64,000 bases of DNA from Syngnathus acus (taxonomy: Eukaryota; Chordata; Actinopteri; Syngnathiformes; Syngnathidae): NCBI RefSeq assembly GCF_901709675.1, contig NC_051098.1, positions 3,486,500 through 3,550,499 on the forward strand, read 5' to 3'. The translations under genes and the position numbers were made by a program. Positions within the stretch are counted from its first letter, which is position 1. Each line of letters starts with the position of its first letter. The notes beneath the pieces are model-generated. The model was not told where the DNA came from and made no database searches. It worked only from the letters and a program-made list of their open reading frames with translations. Shown here piece after piece: positions 35,710-47,785 of this stretch.

Positions 35710-37602
35710 CTGAAAGAAGTGGACATTTAGACAGATAAATGACAGGAGCCACTTATCTGAAAGAGGTGGACATTTAGACAGATAAATGACAGGAGAAGAG
35801 TTTCTCTGTGGGATTTTGTTCCCATAAAAAGGTGTTTAAAATAGACAAGATGATTAATTCTGCATTTTACTTTATTCCAAATGTATTTGGTTAGTATAAA
35901 GGCCTCAAATCTGTGCTGGAATGGAAAATGCCTTTTGGAAAGTTTTACTCTGTTGGAACCAGAGAATCATTTGCAATGTAAGATATTAATGACCATAAAC
36001 CACATTTTTTCCACACCATTTGAATATGACGGCGATTTTCTTAATGTAATTTACATCACGAGCCTTAATCCTTAATAGATTTACACATAATTGACATGCG
36101 GCTGTTCTGATTTTGGTGCATCAAATATGTATATTATCAAATGTTTCCATTACCTTCTGCATTGTGCTCAAGTACTAGTCACTGGTGTTTGATGAGCTTT
36201 TTTCTATGTGATTTTGGGATGTCCTATTGTGTGAGTGGGCATGACCGCACCTCGAGCCGACCTGCGCGAAATTGTGCGAGTACAGCGGAGGCGGGTATTA
36301 GTAAACTAGGCGACTTACTTCCGGGTTAGAAAAATAGTCACCAAAATAACTCACATTACATGAAAAATTGGATCACCAATTAACTGTGGAAAATAGTATA
36401 ATACAGCTCCTTTAATTTAAATCAAAATAAGAAAAACAGCAACAGCATAATTACAGGAAAGGACAAGTTCACATCTGGAGTTGGATTTTATCTACAGCAG
36501 ATTAAACAGTCTATAGACCCCTGTTCAAATCTCAGATTATTATAGTAATAATAATAATAATAATAAAATAAAAATGGACCGAAATGAATTATTTCATTTT
36601 TTCCACAAGCAAGGGTATTTAAAAATAAACACATGATGAAATGTGGCTGCTAAAATGTACCGTAATTTCTGAACTATATGACGCACCTGAATATAGGACG
36701 CACCAGCTAAAATTAGAGGAACATCCTTTTCATATATAAGCCACAGGTATTTTAAGTGAATTGTCCTCATTTCTATTACCTGTATTACCAAAACAAATAC
36801 TCTTACAATATCATAAAAATCATGAAAAATCCATAGCTACGCCAAGCCACAGGGTTCAAAGCATGTGCAAAAAGTTGCGGCTTATAGGCCGGAAATTACG
36901 GTACACACCCTCATAGTATAGCTTGGGATTCGGTTGTGTTCAGAAGTAATTATTTTTATTAGTGAAAGTTATATTGATGGATTTAGCACAAACCTGCAAC
37001 CATTTAAGTCCCTCTTATTATCTCATAATAAATTTCAGATGTTCTTGAAGGCTCTTCCTGGCAGTTCTTACAGTTCAAGGCATGGTCCATAGAGAGCTTC
37101 CACAACATCAGAGGGATCTCTTTGTTTCGACATGTCATTCAGGAGAATTTTTGCTCCAAATTTCAAAGGAAATCACAGGAAAAATAGTGGAGTCATCATT
37201 AAGTGGACAAAATACAGCAAAACAGTGAACTTTGGACATGCTTCCAAAATTGATGAAAAGACAAAAAAGAAGCTGCTCAGGAAGGCAGCCAAGAGGCTGA
37301 CAGCAACTATAAAAGAGCTGCAGGAGTGTCTGAAAATTATTTGTTGTTTTGTGCATGTGGCAACAATCACCCTTCTTCATAAGTCTTACAAATTTTTTTT
37401 TTTAAATGTTTTTGTTGACATGCGCATAGTTGACTTTTTAAAAAGCTGCCACTGAAACCAAGATTTAGGTCTTAATTGCGTACCTTGCACTGGGTCTCTC
37501 CCAATGACCAGCCGTCATGGAAGATGGCATACAACACCAGAGGATAAGGATAGAATGCTACCATCAAGTCAGCGAAGGCAAGACTCACCACAAAGGCATT
37601 TC
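34960..37602 (-). CDS. mtnr1b: melatonin receptor, MT2/Mel1b type (exons 2-3; exon 1 not found)
   Basis: Seven-transmembrane Gi-coupled receptor for melatonin in the plasma membrane, used in circadian and seasonal signalling. Coding parts in the window are 37484-37602 and 34960-35709 (- strand), about 288 residues from late in the first cytoplasmic loop to the C-terminus. Family marks visible: [12 protein letters not shown] in TM2, the NRYCYICH motif after TM3, CTFAQT in loop 2, FAICWAPLN in TM6, and NAVIY in TM7 in place of NPxxY. The tail ([19 protein letters not shown]) resembles bird Mel1b more than Mel1a, so I call it mtnr1b; Mel1c is the main alternative. The exon encoding the N-terminus and TM1 is not visible up to 64000. 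Confidence 0.88.
35701..35794 (-). repeat. 47-bp tandem duplication spanning the mtnr1b exon 3 acceptor
   Basis: Units 35701-35747 and 35748-35794 differ at one base. Each contains the TTTCAG acceptor followed by the first nine exon bases. The upstream copy, if used, would read ISGSCHLSV and then a stop. Confidence 0.93.
36660..36901. mobile_element. TIR MITE in mtnr1b intron 2, 242 bp
   Basis: Ends CCGTAATTTCTGAACTATA and GGCCGGAAATTACGG, flanked by TA; related to the elements at 1157 and 42883. Confidence 0.85.
37484..37602 (-). CDS. mtnr1b: mtnr1b exon 2: end of loop 1, TM2 and extracellular loop 1
   Basis: A 119-nt exon between a TTGAACAG acceptor (phase 1, first two bases GA) and a CAAG|GTACGC donor (phase 0). 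It encodes [18 protein letters not shown] then [12 protein letters not shown] and WSLGETQCK, which matches melatonin receptors from the start of TM2 to the conserved cysteine before TM3. Joining it to exon 3 gives an uninterrupted receptor sequence (TQCK-ISGFLMG). The missing exon 1 should end in phase 1. Confidence 0.9.
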
Positions 37603-38602
37603 CTGTTCAAAGTAAGAGATAGCAAAATATTGGTGAGTCTTGAAACATGGACATCGGTGTGGTTCACCAACTGTATGTTTGGGCGAATGCTGGGACAGTG
37701 GTAAGTAATAACATCAGTAACAAAAACAAGAACAGAATATAGAACTTTGAATTTACTAGTCTAACATTAATTTTGGATTGCAGTGGCACACTTCATCCAC
37801 AACATCATCCGAACCACTTACACTACAACTTATAAGTCGCTCCGGAGTACAAATCGTACCAGCCATAAAATGCATCAAAAGAAGAAATACTTATATAAGT
37901 CGCACTGGAATATTAGTCGCATTTTTCTGGGAATTTTATTTGATAAATTCCAACACCAAGAACAGACATGTCATCTTGAAAGGCAATTTAAAATAAAGAT
38001 AGAAGGCAACAACAGGCTGAACGGTATGGTATGCTAACGTTACATAAACACATAAACAAGGAACTGAGAATGTGCCTGACTTAACAAATTAAGAGTTATT
38101 CAGATAACTATAGCATAAATAACATGCTAACAAGTTTACCAAACCGTCTGTGTCACTCCAAACCACTAAGTCCAATGAAATCTTCACTCTCTGTGTCACT
38201 TTTAAACAACTCCGCTAACTTCGGAGGGAGACGATGCGGCACTTCCTCTTCTACGTCCCTTACGCCAGACTCATCGTCAGCTGCAGTTCCAATTATTCCA
38301 CAGGTCTAGAGCGCCCTCTTGCGGTTTCGTGTGAAAATAACATGTGAAATTATATAATGATGTGTTAATAACTTCACATATACAGGACTGTCTCAGAAAA
38401 TTAGAATATTGTGATAAAGTTCTTTAGTTTCTGTAATGCAATTAAAAAAACAAAAATGTCACACATTCTGGATTCATTACAAATCAACTGAAATGTTGCA
38501 AGCCTTTTATTATTTTGATATTGCTGATTATGGCATACAGCTAAAGAAAACTCAAATATCCTATCTCAAAATATTAGAATATCATGAAAAAGTATACTAG
38601 GG

Positions 38603-39552
38603 CAGGCATGTCCAAAGTCCGGCCCGCGGGCCAAATACGGCCCCCAGTCAGATTTCATACGGCCCACAGCTTCGGTCTTATAATATATTATTTATGGCCC
38701 GCCTGCACTGTCAAACTGAATAAAAAAACATGAAACTTGAAACTGTAATTCCTCCTATTACCAAAGGGTGGCAGCACCACCACTCTCCGCTCATTTCTGC
38801 CATGGCGACTGCAAAAAATACAAGGAAAGATGACATTGATGGCCGTCGCTTTCAAGAGAAATGGGAATTACGATACTTCTTCACTGAAAATAAAGGCAAT
38901 TGTGTTAATTTGCAATTTGTAAGAAAATTGTCTTGTTTAAGGATTTCAACCTAAAGAGACACTATCAGACTAAACATGCTAACACATACGACAAGCTAAC
39001 AGGGAGTGACCGCGCTGATAAAATGAAGCAGATCCAAGCTGAAGTGACATCACAACAGCGATTCTTGACGCGGGGCTGCGAGTCAAAAGTAAATATTACT
39101 AAAGCAACCTATGAAGTGGCCATGTTAATACTGTTGATGTTATGAACCTGTAGACATGACACAAACTATTACTTTCTGAAAGATGTTGTAAATGACAAGA
39201 TCAAAATTCACTTGTTTTAAGTTTTAATAATAACAGACAACTTTGCATTACTTATAACTCCCGTTTAAAATTTTCATGAGGCAAACATTTTTTTTAAATT
39301 CATGTAAATTTAAGGTATTTCATACAGTTTCTCCAATAATATCTGACTCTTCGGACGAAGGAAAGGCAGAATTTGTGTTTTTAGAGTTGTTCACATCTGC
39401 CTGGGTGGCTTATATTTGGTTATTTTGTCATTAAAAAAATAAAGACAATTGGGACAATGACATTTTTGTAGTTAAGAAATGTCCTGAAAAAACTATTGGC
39501 CCCCAGGCCCCTTCAAATCTGGCCCACCTTGCAAAACGTTTGGACACCCCTG
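38603..39552 (+). mobile_element. hAT element inside the Tc1
   Basis: Ends CAGGCATGTCCAAAGTCCGG and GTTTGGACACCCCTG; flanking octamers TACTAGGG and TAGTAGGG (one change). Confidence 0.9.
38802..39145 (+). pseudogene. hAT transposase N-terminal relic (GTF2IRD2 type)
   Basis: Two frames give RRFQEKWELRYFFTENKG and FKDFNLKRHYQTKHANTYDK, then SQQRFLTRGCESKVNITKAT, the BED finger and the following helix of this family. A frameshift separates them near 38930, and everything after is absent. Confidence 0.8.
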
Positions 39553-39664
39553 TAGTAGGGTATTCAACTAATCACTTGAATTGTCTAATTAACTCAAAAC
39601 ACCTGCAAGGGTTTCCTGAGCCTTGAAAACCACTCAGCTTGGTTCAGTAAACTAAATCACAAGT

Positions 39665-40110
39665 ATGGGGAAGACTGCTGATCTGACTGCTTTCATCAAG
39701 TCCAGAGTAAATGCAGCTGTGTACCAAGAGATTTTAGAGCACTTCCGTCTGCTGAAAAGCTCTATGGAGATGATTTCATTTTCCAGCATGATCTGGCACC
39801 TGCCCACAGTGGCAAAACCACCAGTAAATGGTGTACTGACCATGGCATTACTGTCCTCAATTGGCCTGCCAATTCCCCATATTCCCAATTCCTGAACCCC
39901 ATAGAGAATTTGTGGGGTATTGTGAAGAAGCAGCTGAAAGACACCAGACCCAACAATGCAAATGAGCTAAAGGCCACTATTGAAGCATCCTGGGCATCCA
40001 TAACACCTCAGCAATGCCACAGGCTGATTGCCTCCATGCTACGCCGCATTGGTTGCAGTAATCCGTGCAAAAGGATTCCCAACAAAGTACTGAGTGCATT
40101 AATGGACATT
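39665..40110 (+). pseudogene. Tc1 transposase relic
   Basis: ATGGGGAAGACTGCTGA at 39665 is the transposase start; it jumps by deletion to the catalytic half (IFQHDLAPAHSGKTTSKW, then LNPIENLWGIVKKQ). The second Asp and the Glu are visible, the first Asp region is gone, and frames change at least once. The C-terminus (NNANELKATIEASW, TPQQCHRLIASM) is readable. Confidence 0.85.
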
Positions 40111-41106
40111 TTCAAATGTTTGATTTCGTTTTGCTGTTATAAATCTTTTTTTTTACTTGGTCTAAGGAAATATTATAATATTTTGAGATAGGATATTTGA
40201 GTTTTCTTAAGCTGTATGCCATAATCAGCAATATTAAAATAATAAAAGGCTTGCAATACTTCAGTTGATTTGTAATAAATCCAGAATGTATCACATTTTT
40301 GTTTTTTTAATTGCATTACAGAAAATAAAGAATCACAATATTCTAATTTTCTGACACAGTCCTGTAAGTCGCTCCTGAGTATCCCGAGTATAAGTCGCAC
40401 CCCCGGCCAAACTATGAAATAAACTGCGCCTTATAGTCCGGAAAACACGGTACTTATATCGATTTGGAAATACCTAATTACAAGTAAGGTTTTTAGCAGA
40501 CCCAAACTTTGTGGTTTAGGCTAAAGTTACAATTATCCTAAAACATTTAAACAATCATCCTTTGCATTTTACACGACTGCATAGAACTGTACAACTAAAG
40601 ACTTGCCACCAAAGAATCACTGACGAACTTGTTTTAATTTGCTATTCAGGGTCACATTGAGAGACCACATCACTTCAACACATTCATGTATCCCAGCAGC
40701 TTGTGTCTATTTCAAATCACGCCTTCTTTGGCCTTTGTGGCATTGCCTCCAATTTCGCTTTTTTTACAGGTATATTTTTACGAGGGATACCTTGTTTTTT
40801 GATTTCCAGGACTGTACTCCTAAGGGAAAACTCTTCATCATCAGGAAAACCTTAAACGTAAGTCAACGCAGAAAAGTAAAACAAAGCCGAGGTAATCACT
40901 CATCTCTAATTTGTTTTCATTTAACTGCAAAGTTACCGACTCAGCAATCGAGTCGGAGATTGTTTAAAGGGGAGACAGAAGACAACTTGGAAAGTGACAG
41001 AAGGCAAAAATAGAAGAACACTCCCTATGGTGCATACTTATGCCAAGATCATTGCTATAACAATTGTAAAGGCCCATTCTCATGAAACAGTATCTACTCA
41101 ATCTAC

Positions 41107-41109
41107 CCT

Positions 41110-41161
<52 letters not shown>

Positions 41162-41308
41162 TGCCAACCAGCCAACCAACCTAACCACACCATCCATCCA
41201 TCCATCCATCCATCCATCCATCCATCCATCCATCCATCCATCCATCCATCCATCCATCCATAACATCTGAAATGTGAGGTGATGTGCTAACCAGTTCTCC
41301 ACCATGCA

Positions 41309-41372
<64 letters not shown>
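41107..41372. repeat. three adjacent microsatellites: (CTGC)n, (CATC)n, (TC)n
   Basis: CTGC units at about 41107-41162, CATC units at about 41189-41263 and TC units at about 41311-41370, separated by short unique spacers. The Pro/His/Ser-rich ORFs on both strands are translations of these repeats. Confidence 0.95.
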
Positions 41373-42240
41373 ATAGATTAAACTGGCCCTATGATTTTAT
41401 TGGGTTCGGGTTAGGGATGATTTTAATAGTAGAGTTAGGGCAAGTCTAGACCTGTTTATACTGTATAAAAAAATAACTAAAATCCCTTGGAAAACTGATG
41501 TGGTCAAGAAATTGAAAAAAAAACATCAAGGTGGCAGAGAGCTGGAGAAAAGAGTAACCGCACAATCAACTATCAAGTATTACGTGTCGAATGTAAATCT
41601 TTAATGTACAGGACCGACAGAGATGCTATAAGTTAAAACTTTTCTAACCACAAAAATGACTGCAAAGTTTCATTTTCCTCAAATAATACCTATTTGACCA
41701 CAATTTAAACAGAATCCTCTTAACTTCAACTGACTCTCTCTGTGAGGAATTTGCATTCTATTTACAATACAATAGTTTTTGTGTAGACTGGAGCGATACA
41801 CCTCACATAGTGCAACCAACCAACACATACTGATGTTGTCTACTGAGGCAGTGCTACGCAACAAGTTTAGGCATTCTTCCCTGGCTGGTCTTATCGATGA
41901 CACGGTGCTTGGTCCCAATAACAGTAGTTGTGTGCCAACAAATAGTCATCACATTCCTACGGTCGTCACCGTGTAGCCAGGACCAATGTTCCCTCTAAGC
42001 TGCACGCGTGCGCAATCGCGCACTGCCCGCACGTTCTCAGCGCACAAGAAATCTATCCAGCGCATAAACATCCCCCGCCCCCCATTAGCGTTGGACGTCC
42101 CATTAGCACCCCCCCCCCAAGCGATCGGATGTTGCTCACTGTAGTCCTCAGTTTGCTCAGGGAGCTTGTGTCTATGCCCAGATACATGAAAAATTAGAGG
42201 GAACATTGGTCAGGACCCAGGCAATTCAATCTTATTAATA

Positions 42241-42576
42241 TCCATCCATCCATTTTCTATACCGTTTGTCGCGGGCGTGCTGGAGCATATCCCATCAGTC
42301 ATCAGGCAGTAGGCGGGGGACACCCTGAACTGATTGCCAGCCAATCGCAGGGCACACAGAGACGAACAACCATCCGCACTCGCACTCACACCTCGGGGCA
42401 ATTTGGAGTGCTCAATCGACCTACCAGGGGAGGAAACCGGAGTCCCTGGAGAAAACCCACGCGGGCACGGGGAGAACATGCAAACTCCACACAGGGAGTT
42501 CGGGAGGTGGAATCAAACTCGCACCCTCCTAACTGTGAGGCAGACGTCCTAACCAGTGTGTCACCAAGCTGCCCTC
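42241..42576 (-). repeat. dispersed teleost repeat, copy 5
   Basis: Reverse copy starting ATCCATCCATCCATTTTCTA and ending near GTGAGGCAGACGTCC. Confidence 0.75.
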
Positions 42577-42719
42577 TCTTATTAATATTTTGTTTGGAAA
42601 TCCGCCGACTGAAACTCGGTTTCATGAATATTAGATTACTTTCCACAAAAGCGCCACTAGTTAATGACCTCATTAGAGACCGTAATCATGATTAACACAA
42701 TTGGCCTTTGTGAGAATGT

Positions 42720-43310
42720 ACTTTTTTGTATAGCGCATTTCTACCTGAGGTCCACCCAAAGCGCTTCACACTATTTCCTCATTCATGATGACATACCATG
42801 AGAAGCAAGTTGCTCAAGAACATTTGGACACGGACCTAATGGCTGGGGATTGAACCCCTAACGTCTGGGCGGTAGACAACTACCGTATTTTCCGGACTAT
42901 AAGGCGCACCGGACTATAAGGCGCACCTTCAATGAATGGCCCATTTTAAAACTTTGTCCTTATATAAGGCACACCGGACTATAAGGCGCACCATTAATGC
43001 ATCATGTCAGATTTTTGATCCAAATCAAATCATTCTCCATTTTATCTTTTTTGTTTCAACTTCAGACGCAACAAATTACTTTATAATCACAAAATAATGA
43101 TCCATAGTTTTTTTTTATTCATGATTCATAGTCTTCAGTGGGCCACTTATGATTGATTTCATGACACAATGCTTCGGGCCAGTTTAAATTGAGGAATTTG
43201 GTCCATATATAAGGCGCACCGGACTATAAGGCTTTTGAGAAAATTTTAAGTTTTTAGTTGCGCCTTATAGTCCGGAAAATACGGTACTCTACCACTGAGC
43301 CACATTGCCT
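42720..43310 (-). repeat. tRNA-derived SINE interrupted by a MITE
   Basis: On the - strand the head reads GTGGCTCAGTGGTAGAGTA (A box), then after the MITE GTTGTCTACC and GGGGTTCAATCCCC (B box), then a body ending in an AGCGCTTTGGG block. The MITE sits between the A and B boxes. Confidence 0.7.
42883..43284. mobile_element. TIR MITE 'CCGTATTTTCCGGACTATAA', 402 bp
   Basis: Perfect-looking inverted ends (CCGTATTTTCCGGACTATAA and complement), flanked by TA; inner repeats of GGACTATAAGGCGCACC. Confidence 0.92.
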
Positions 43311-43739
43311 TTCAGGAGAAATATTCAAGACACGACTAAAGATATTTTATACTTTTGCCTTAAACTATTGGCAGACTTGACTGCTGTTTGTACTCTCTTT
43401 CCTGCCCCCTCCTCCACAGCTTGGGGATGGGGCTCTATGATGACCAAACTGAAAGTTGCTGTCTGAATTCTACACCAACCAGTGGGACAAGATCTTAGGT
43501 AGACTGCCTCCTCGCAGGCACCACCATGATGATTGAAAGGGTCTTCCTGCAGCGCTTCAACTAATTAAATTTATTTCTACATGCCATCTTTTCATATTGA
43601 TTCATATTAAATTGTGTGTTAAATGTTGCCCACTCAGCATCCATTGCAGCATGGTGGTTCCAGAACGGGGATACTCCTATCTGCGGTCGCTTCTCAAGGT
43701 TTCTCAGTTTTCCCCAGTTTAGTTTTTCATTGCCCTCCT

Positions 43740-44725
43740 GGGGGTTAAAATCAGGGGATCTCGTTAATATTCTGGTCACCAAGGGCGACGAGACTCAATA
43801 CAGGTTGGAGGTTGACCTTCTGACCACGTGGTGCAAGGACAACAACCTCCTGCTGAACGTCAACAAGACCAAGGAGATTGTTGTTGACTTCCGGAAGGGT
43901 CACACCCAACACCTGCCACTGACCATCGACGGTGCTGTGGTGGAGAGAGTGAGCAGCACCAGGTTCCTGGGGGTGCACATCAGTGAGGATCTCTCCTGGT
44001 CCACCAACACCGCATCACTGGCGAAGAAGGCCCAGCGCCGCCTGTACTTCCTGCGTAAACTCAGGCGAGCGTGTGCTCCTCCGGCCGTCATGACTACATT
44101 TTACCGTGGCACCATTGAGAGCGTCCTCTCCAGCTGTATTGCTTTGGGGTGGTAGCTGCACAGACTACAACATGAAGGCCCTCCAGCGCATAGTGAACAC
44201 GGCTGGTAAGATTATTGGTGCTTCACTCCCCTCCTTGAAGGACATTTACACCTCCCATCTCACCCGCAAGGCGACCACGATTGTGAGTGATGTGAGTCAC
44301 CCCGCTCACTCTTTGTTCGATCTTCTGCCCTCTGGGAAGAGGTACAGGAGCCTGCGCTCCCGCACCACCAGACTCACCAACAGCTTCGTACTCCGGGCTG
44401 TTAGGATCCTGAACTCTCTCCCCCCTTCTGCGTAGCGTCCTGTACTTTTGCGCTATATTCTGCTGTCTGTTGTATGCACACTTGCTCCGTTTTGCTCCTC
44501 TTATTTACTTATTTATTTATTTATTGTGTTATTTGTTTATTTATTATTTATTTATCACTCTTATTATTCATTGTTTGTGCCTTCTTGTTTTTATTTTGTG
44601 TTGTTTGCTTGTATGTATGTCGTGTACTATGTCTTGTCACCGTGGGATAGTGGAAACGTAATTTCGATTTCTTTGTGTGTCTTGGCATGTGAAGAGGTTG
44701 ACAATAAAGCAGATTTTGACTGAAA
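43740..44725 (+). pseudogene. L2-type LINE 3' fragment, copy 1 (reverse transcriptase C-terminal part)
   Basis: Reads GDETQYRLEVDLLTTWCKDN, NVNKTKEIVVDFRKGHTQHL and RFLGVHISEDLSWSTNTASL, then, after a one-base frameshift near 44147, SLPSLKDIYTSHLTRKATTI to LNSLPPSA. It ends GTTGACAATAAAGCAGATT, the short 3' repeat typical of L2. It is 5'-truncated, and a scrap of another repeat precedes it (43640-43760). Confidence 0.88.
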
Positions 44726-44734
44726 ATTTTGAAA

Positions 44735-46585
44735 GAATATTTCATATTTTAAAACTATGCATAAAAAGAAACATTACGTTTAAAGAAAGAGAGAAATTAT
44801 TTGGGGGATTTAGCTTGACTTGCACAGCTTGACAGAGTGATATGCAATCCTTTGATTTTTCTACTTGTATACCAAAAGGGTTGCTTTTTGTTGTTGTTGT
44901 TAACCCTTTCCACTGTGTGGCTGGCCTACATTGACTTAGATTAGAATAACATGAACATAGCAAAGAGTTTATTGAAGTCATTCATCAGGAAGCCCAGCAA
45001 ACATGCCAGGGTCGGTACAAGGAGTCATACATCAGTGGAAACAAACTTGATTGTAGCACACTCATAAATATGATCGGCCAAAGCGGAGGGCTCCAAGAGC
45101 CCATGCTGAGGGTGAACCATTGACATCCTAAGCTTTACTATTGATGTTCTGCCGCTTAAGGCACATAAATGTCTGAACGACCTACCATGTCCGTCTCCAA
45201 GCTCCAAAGCCCCTCCTTTTGCACGACTATAAATCCCCTACTATACCACTGTCTTACTTTTTTCACACCGATTATATGGATTTCCATTCCCTCATCCATC
45301 ATCTCATCTATCTTTTCCCATCCTTCACTCTCTCTATCAGGTGCTTTATTAGACTCCTTTCCGCCCCGTGCCTCCATTTAGACCCACGACCTAGGGACCA
45401 TTTTGCTGAAATGGAAGTTGACGATATGAGCTTCTGTTCACCTCAGCTGGCAGGAAAGACTTTAGAATGATGAAGGTCAGTAGTGATTGATGATGGCATT
45501 CAAGTACAGTGAGGAAAATGGAAAGTGGGAGAAAGATGTGGATTGCAAGCACTGGCATTATTCCAATACATGCCTGTGGAATGTTGGTGCTACATTTACA
45601 GTAGGAAATTGTCATTTAACATGGAGTATAGCATGTTCCACACTAGCTAATGTCCATTCATATCTTAATTAAAATCCCACATCAAAAACTAACATAATGC
45701 TCAAAGTGAGCTTCTCACACCTCCAATCGAATTATTTGACATTCATACAGTGAGACAAACCACTCGAGTCTCTCAGTGACCATAAAGGTCATTTAGATTA
45801 TTCACATTAGTAAAACACTTCTCCCATGACGCCACAGTTCACACGTCACAGGACACAAGACAAGTTAAAAATGTCTCCAACTTGTTTTTGCTTGGAAAAT
45901 AACTAAATTAAAACAAAAAAGTCACAATTGTACTGTAATATTTTGTCAAACCATAAAATATATTAATTGAAGCAGTGGGGAAAATGCAATCTCAAATTAG
46001 AATAGTTTCATATTGTAGTATAACTGAATCAGGACAAAAATGGTAGAAAATGAAGGGACAGATGTAATTGTACAAAACAGTTTTTTTGAATGTGGGACCA
46101 TGTGTTTGTTTCAATTAATATTGCTAGTATTAGAACACGTCAGTCATGGATATTAGGAAGGGTAACTTCTTTTATTGACATATCACACACATTCACTTAA
46201 AATCTTCAACACAAACACAATTCAACATGAACATCAGGCTTCTATTTTAATGTAATGTAAAAACAGTATGTTCTACTAGTTCATCCAACCAAAGGGAAGT
46301 GTAAAATTCCATTACAGGGATCAGGAATGACAAATACTCCAGTATTTTTCCACATACTACTGTTATTTGTCGAGGCTTGACATAATTTTTTTGGTAGCCA
46401 CTCAGCATTTTCACTAGCTGCAGTTTTGGTGGTTAATCGCAGAAATGGGCAACTAACTTCTGCATTCAGGAAAACTGGTAAAAAGTATAGTTGCAAATCG
46501 TCATCTTTAAGGATTTCCACTTTACTATTTAATTGCTACAAAGTCAGTACATTACATCTTAAAACATTTACAGGTTGCAGTATTG
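44735..46585. other. intergenic, nothing recognised
   Basis: No reading frame similar to a known protein and no transposon ends were seen. I looked for the missing mtnr1b exon 1 here without success. Confidence 0.45.
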
Positions 46586-47299
46586 TAAAGTAATCCCTCG
46601 CAACATCGCGGTTCGTTTATCGCGGTTTCACTACATCGCGGATTTTTTTTTTTGCAAATTAAAAAAAATTCAAAAGTCAAAATAAAACTTCTAAATTGAG
46701 GAATTATAGCACAAAACTTGCCCACACGCCAGCAGAAGGCAAGGAGTGTGTCACGTCTCGTCCCCGGTTGCTATATGTCTGTTACCATGGTTTCTACTGT
46801 CACGTCTCGTCCCCAGTTTTGCTATGTGTCTAGGTTGCCATGGTTTCTGTTCACGTCGCCCCTCCCCTCCTGTGTCACCTCAATCAATGTAACCACAGTC
46901 ACCTGCCTCTTGTTACCTGTTTTGTATTTAAGTCCTGTCTGCCCCTCACTCCCTGTCGGATCATTGATGTCGTCACGTCTTTTGTTTCACGTCCCTGTCT
47001 GTCAGTCCTCTTGTTGTTTTGTTAAGTCATGTCAGCTTGGGAACGCCCACTTTCAAGATGGCTGCCGGTATAGTTTGCTCCTAGTCTTGCCTGCAATTTT
47101 AGAGTGATTTTAGTGTTTTTTTAGAGCTTTCTGGCCATTTGTCGAATGCAAGTGTACCAACATTGTACAGGTTAGTCAGAAAACCAATTTTGTTTTTTTT
47201 GTGGACTATTTTTATGTTTTTTGGAGCATGTGCTCTGGTATGCTAGCAGGCCTGCTAGCACTAGCCAGCTTTGCTAGCCTTGCTATCTGTTAGCCGTGC

Positions 47300-47715
47300 T
47301 AGCCACCATCAACCTACACAGCAGCCCAACTGCCACCAGACTGCTGCAGCCTGCCACCTGGCTTCAGCAGCCCACCTACCATCCGGCTACTGCAGCCTAC
47401 AGCAGTTACCATCAGACTAAAGGGGCCCAGCTACCATTAGGCTACTGCAGCCAATAGCTAGCACCAGGCTACTGAAGCCTGCAGTAGCTACCACCAGACT
47501 ACAGACTGCAGAGGCCCAGCTAACTACCACCAGGGTACGGTAGACTACAGTAGTTACCTCCGGACTACAGATGCCCAGCTACCACCAGGCCGCTGTAGCT
47601 TACAGTAGCTACCCCCAGGCTGCATACGCCACCAGGCTGCTGCAGCCTACAGTTGCCACCACTGGACTACAGAGGCACAGCTACCACCACGCTACTTCAG
47701 CCCAGCTGTGATTTT
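47300..47715. repeat. imperfect tandem repeats in the LINE 5' UTR
   Basis: Motifs CTACCACCAGGCTACTG, CAGCCTACAGTAGC and ACTACAGAGGCCCAGC recur with variation at roughly 55-60 bp spacing. Confidence 0.7.
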
Positions 47716-47785
47716 CGGCAAGCTAATCCAACTCAAGAGGCCCAATCTTAGGGCCTCCATCGAGGCCTCTTTCTAGAGGCCTTGT

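Larger units (their letters stand above)
38383..40364 (+). mobile_element. degenerate Tc1 element with hAT inside
   Basis: Ends CAGGACTGTCTCAGAAAATT and its complement (with changes), flanked by TA, with inverted arms of about 200 bp. Confidence 0.88.
37827..40450. mobile_element. TIR MITE split by a Tc1, itself split by a hAT
   Basis: The outer element matches the 1157-2498 family (CCATAAAATGC block at left; TATAGTCCGGAAAACACGG end at 40450). Its left tip is missing. It contains the Tc1 at 38383-40364. Confidence 0.8.

Noticed and set aside
41107-41372. CRISPR-like regular repeats
   Set aside because: Units are 2-4 bp microsatellites without spacers, in a vertebrate genome.
43616-44155. 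A 179-residue ORF as a gene
   Set aside because: Its start is a scrap of another repeat; the rest is the L2 reverse transcriptase tail before a frameshift.
46718-47107. A 129-residue ORF as a gene
   Set aside because: It spans the LTR and the start of the LINE.
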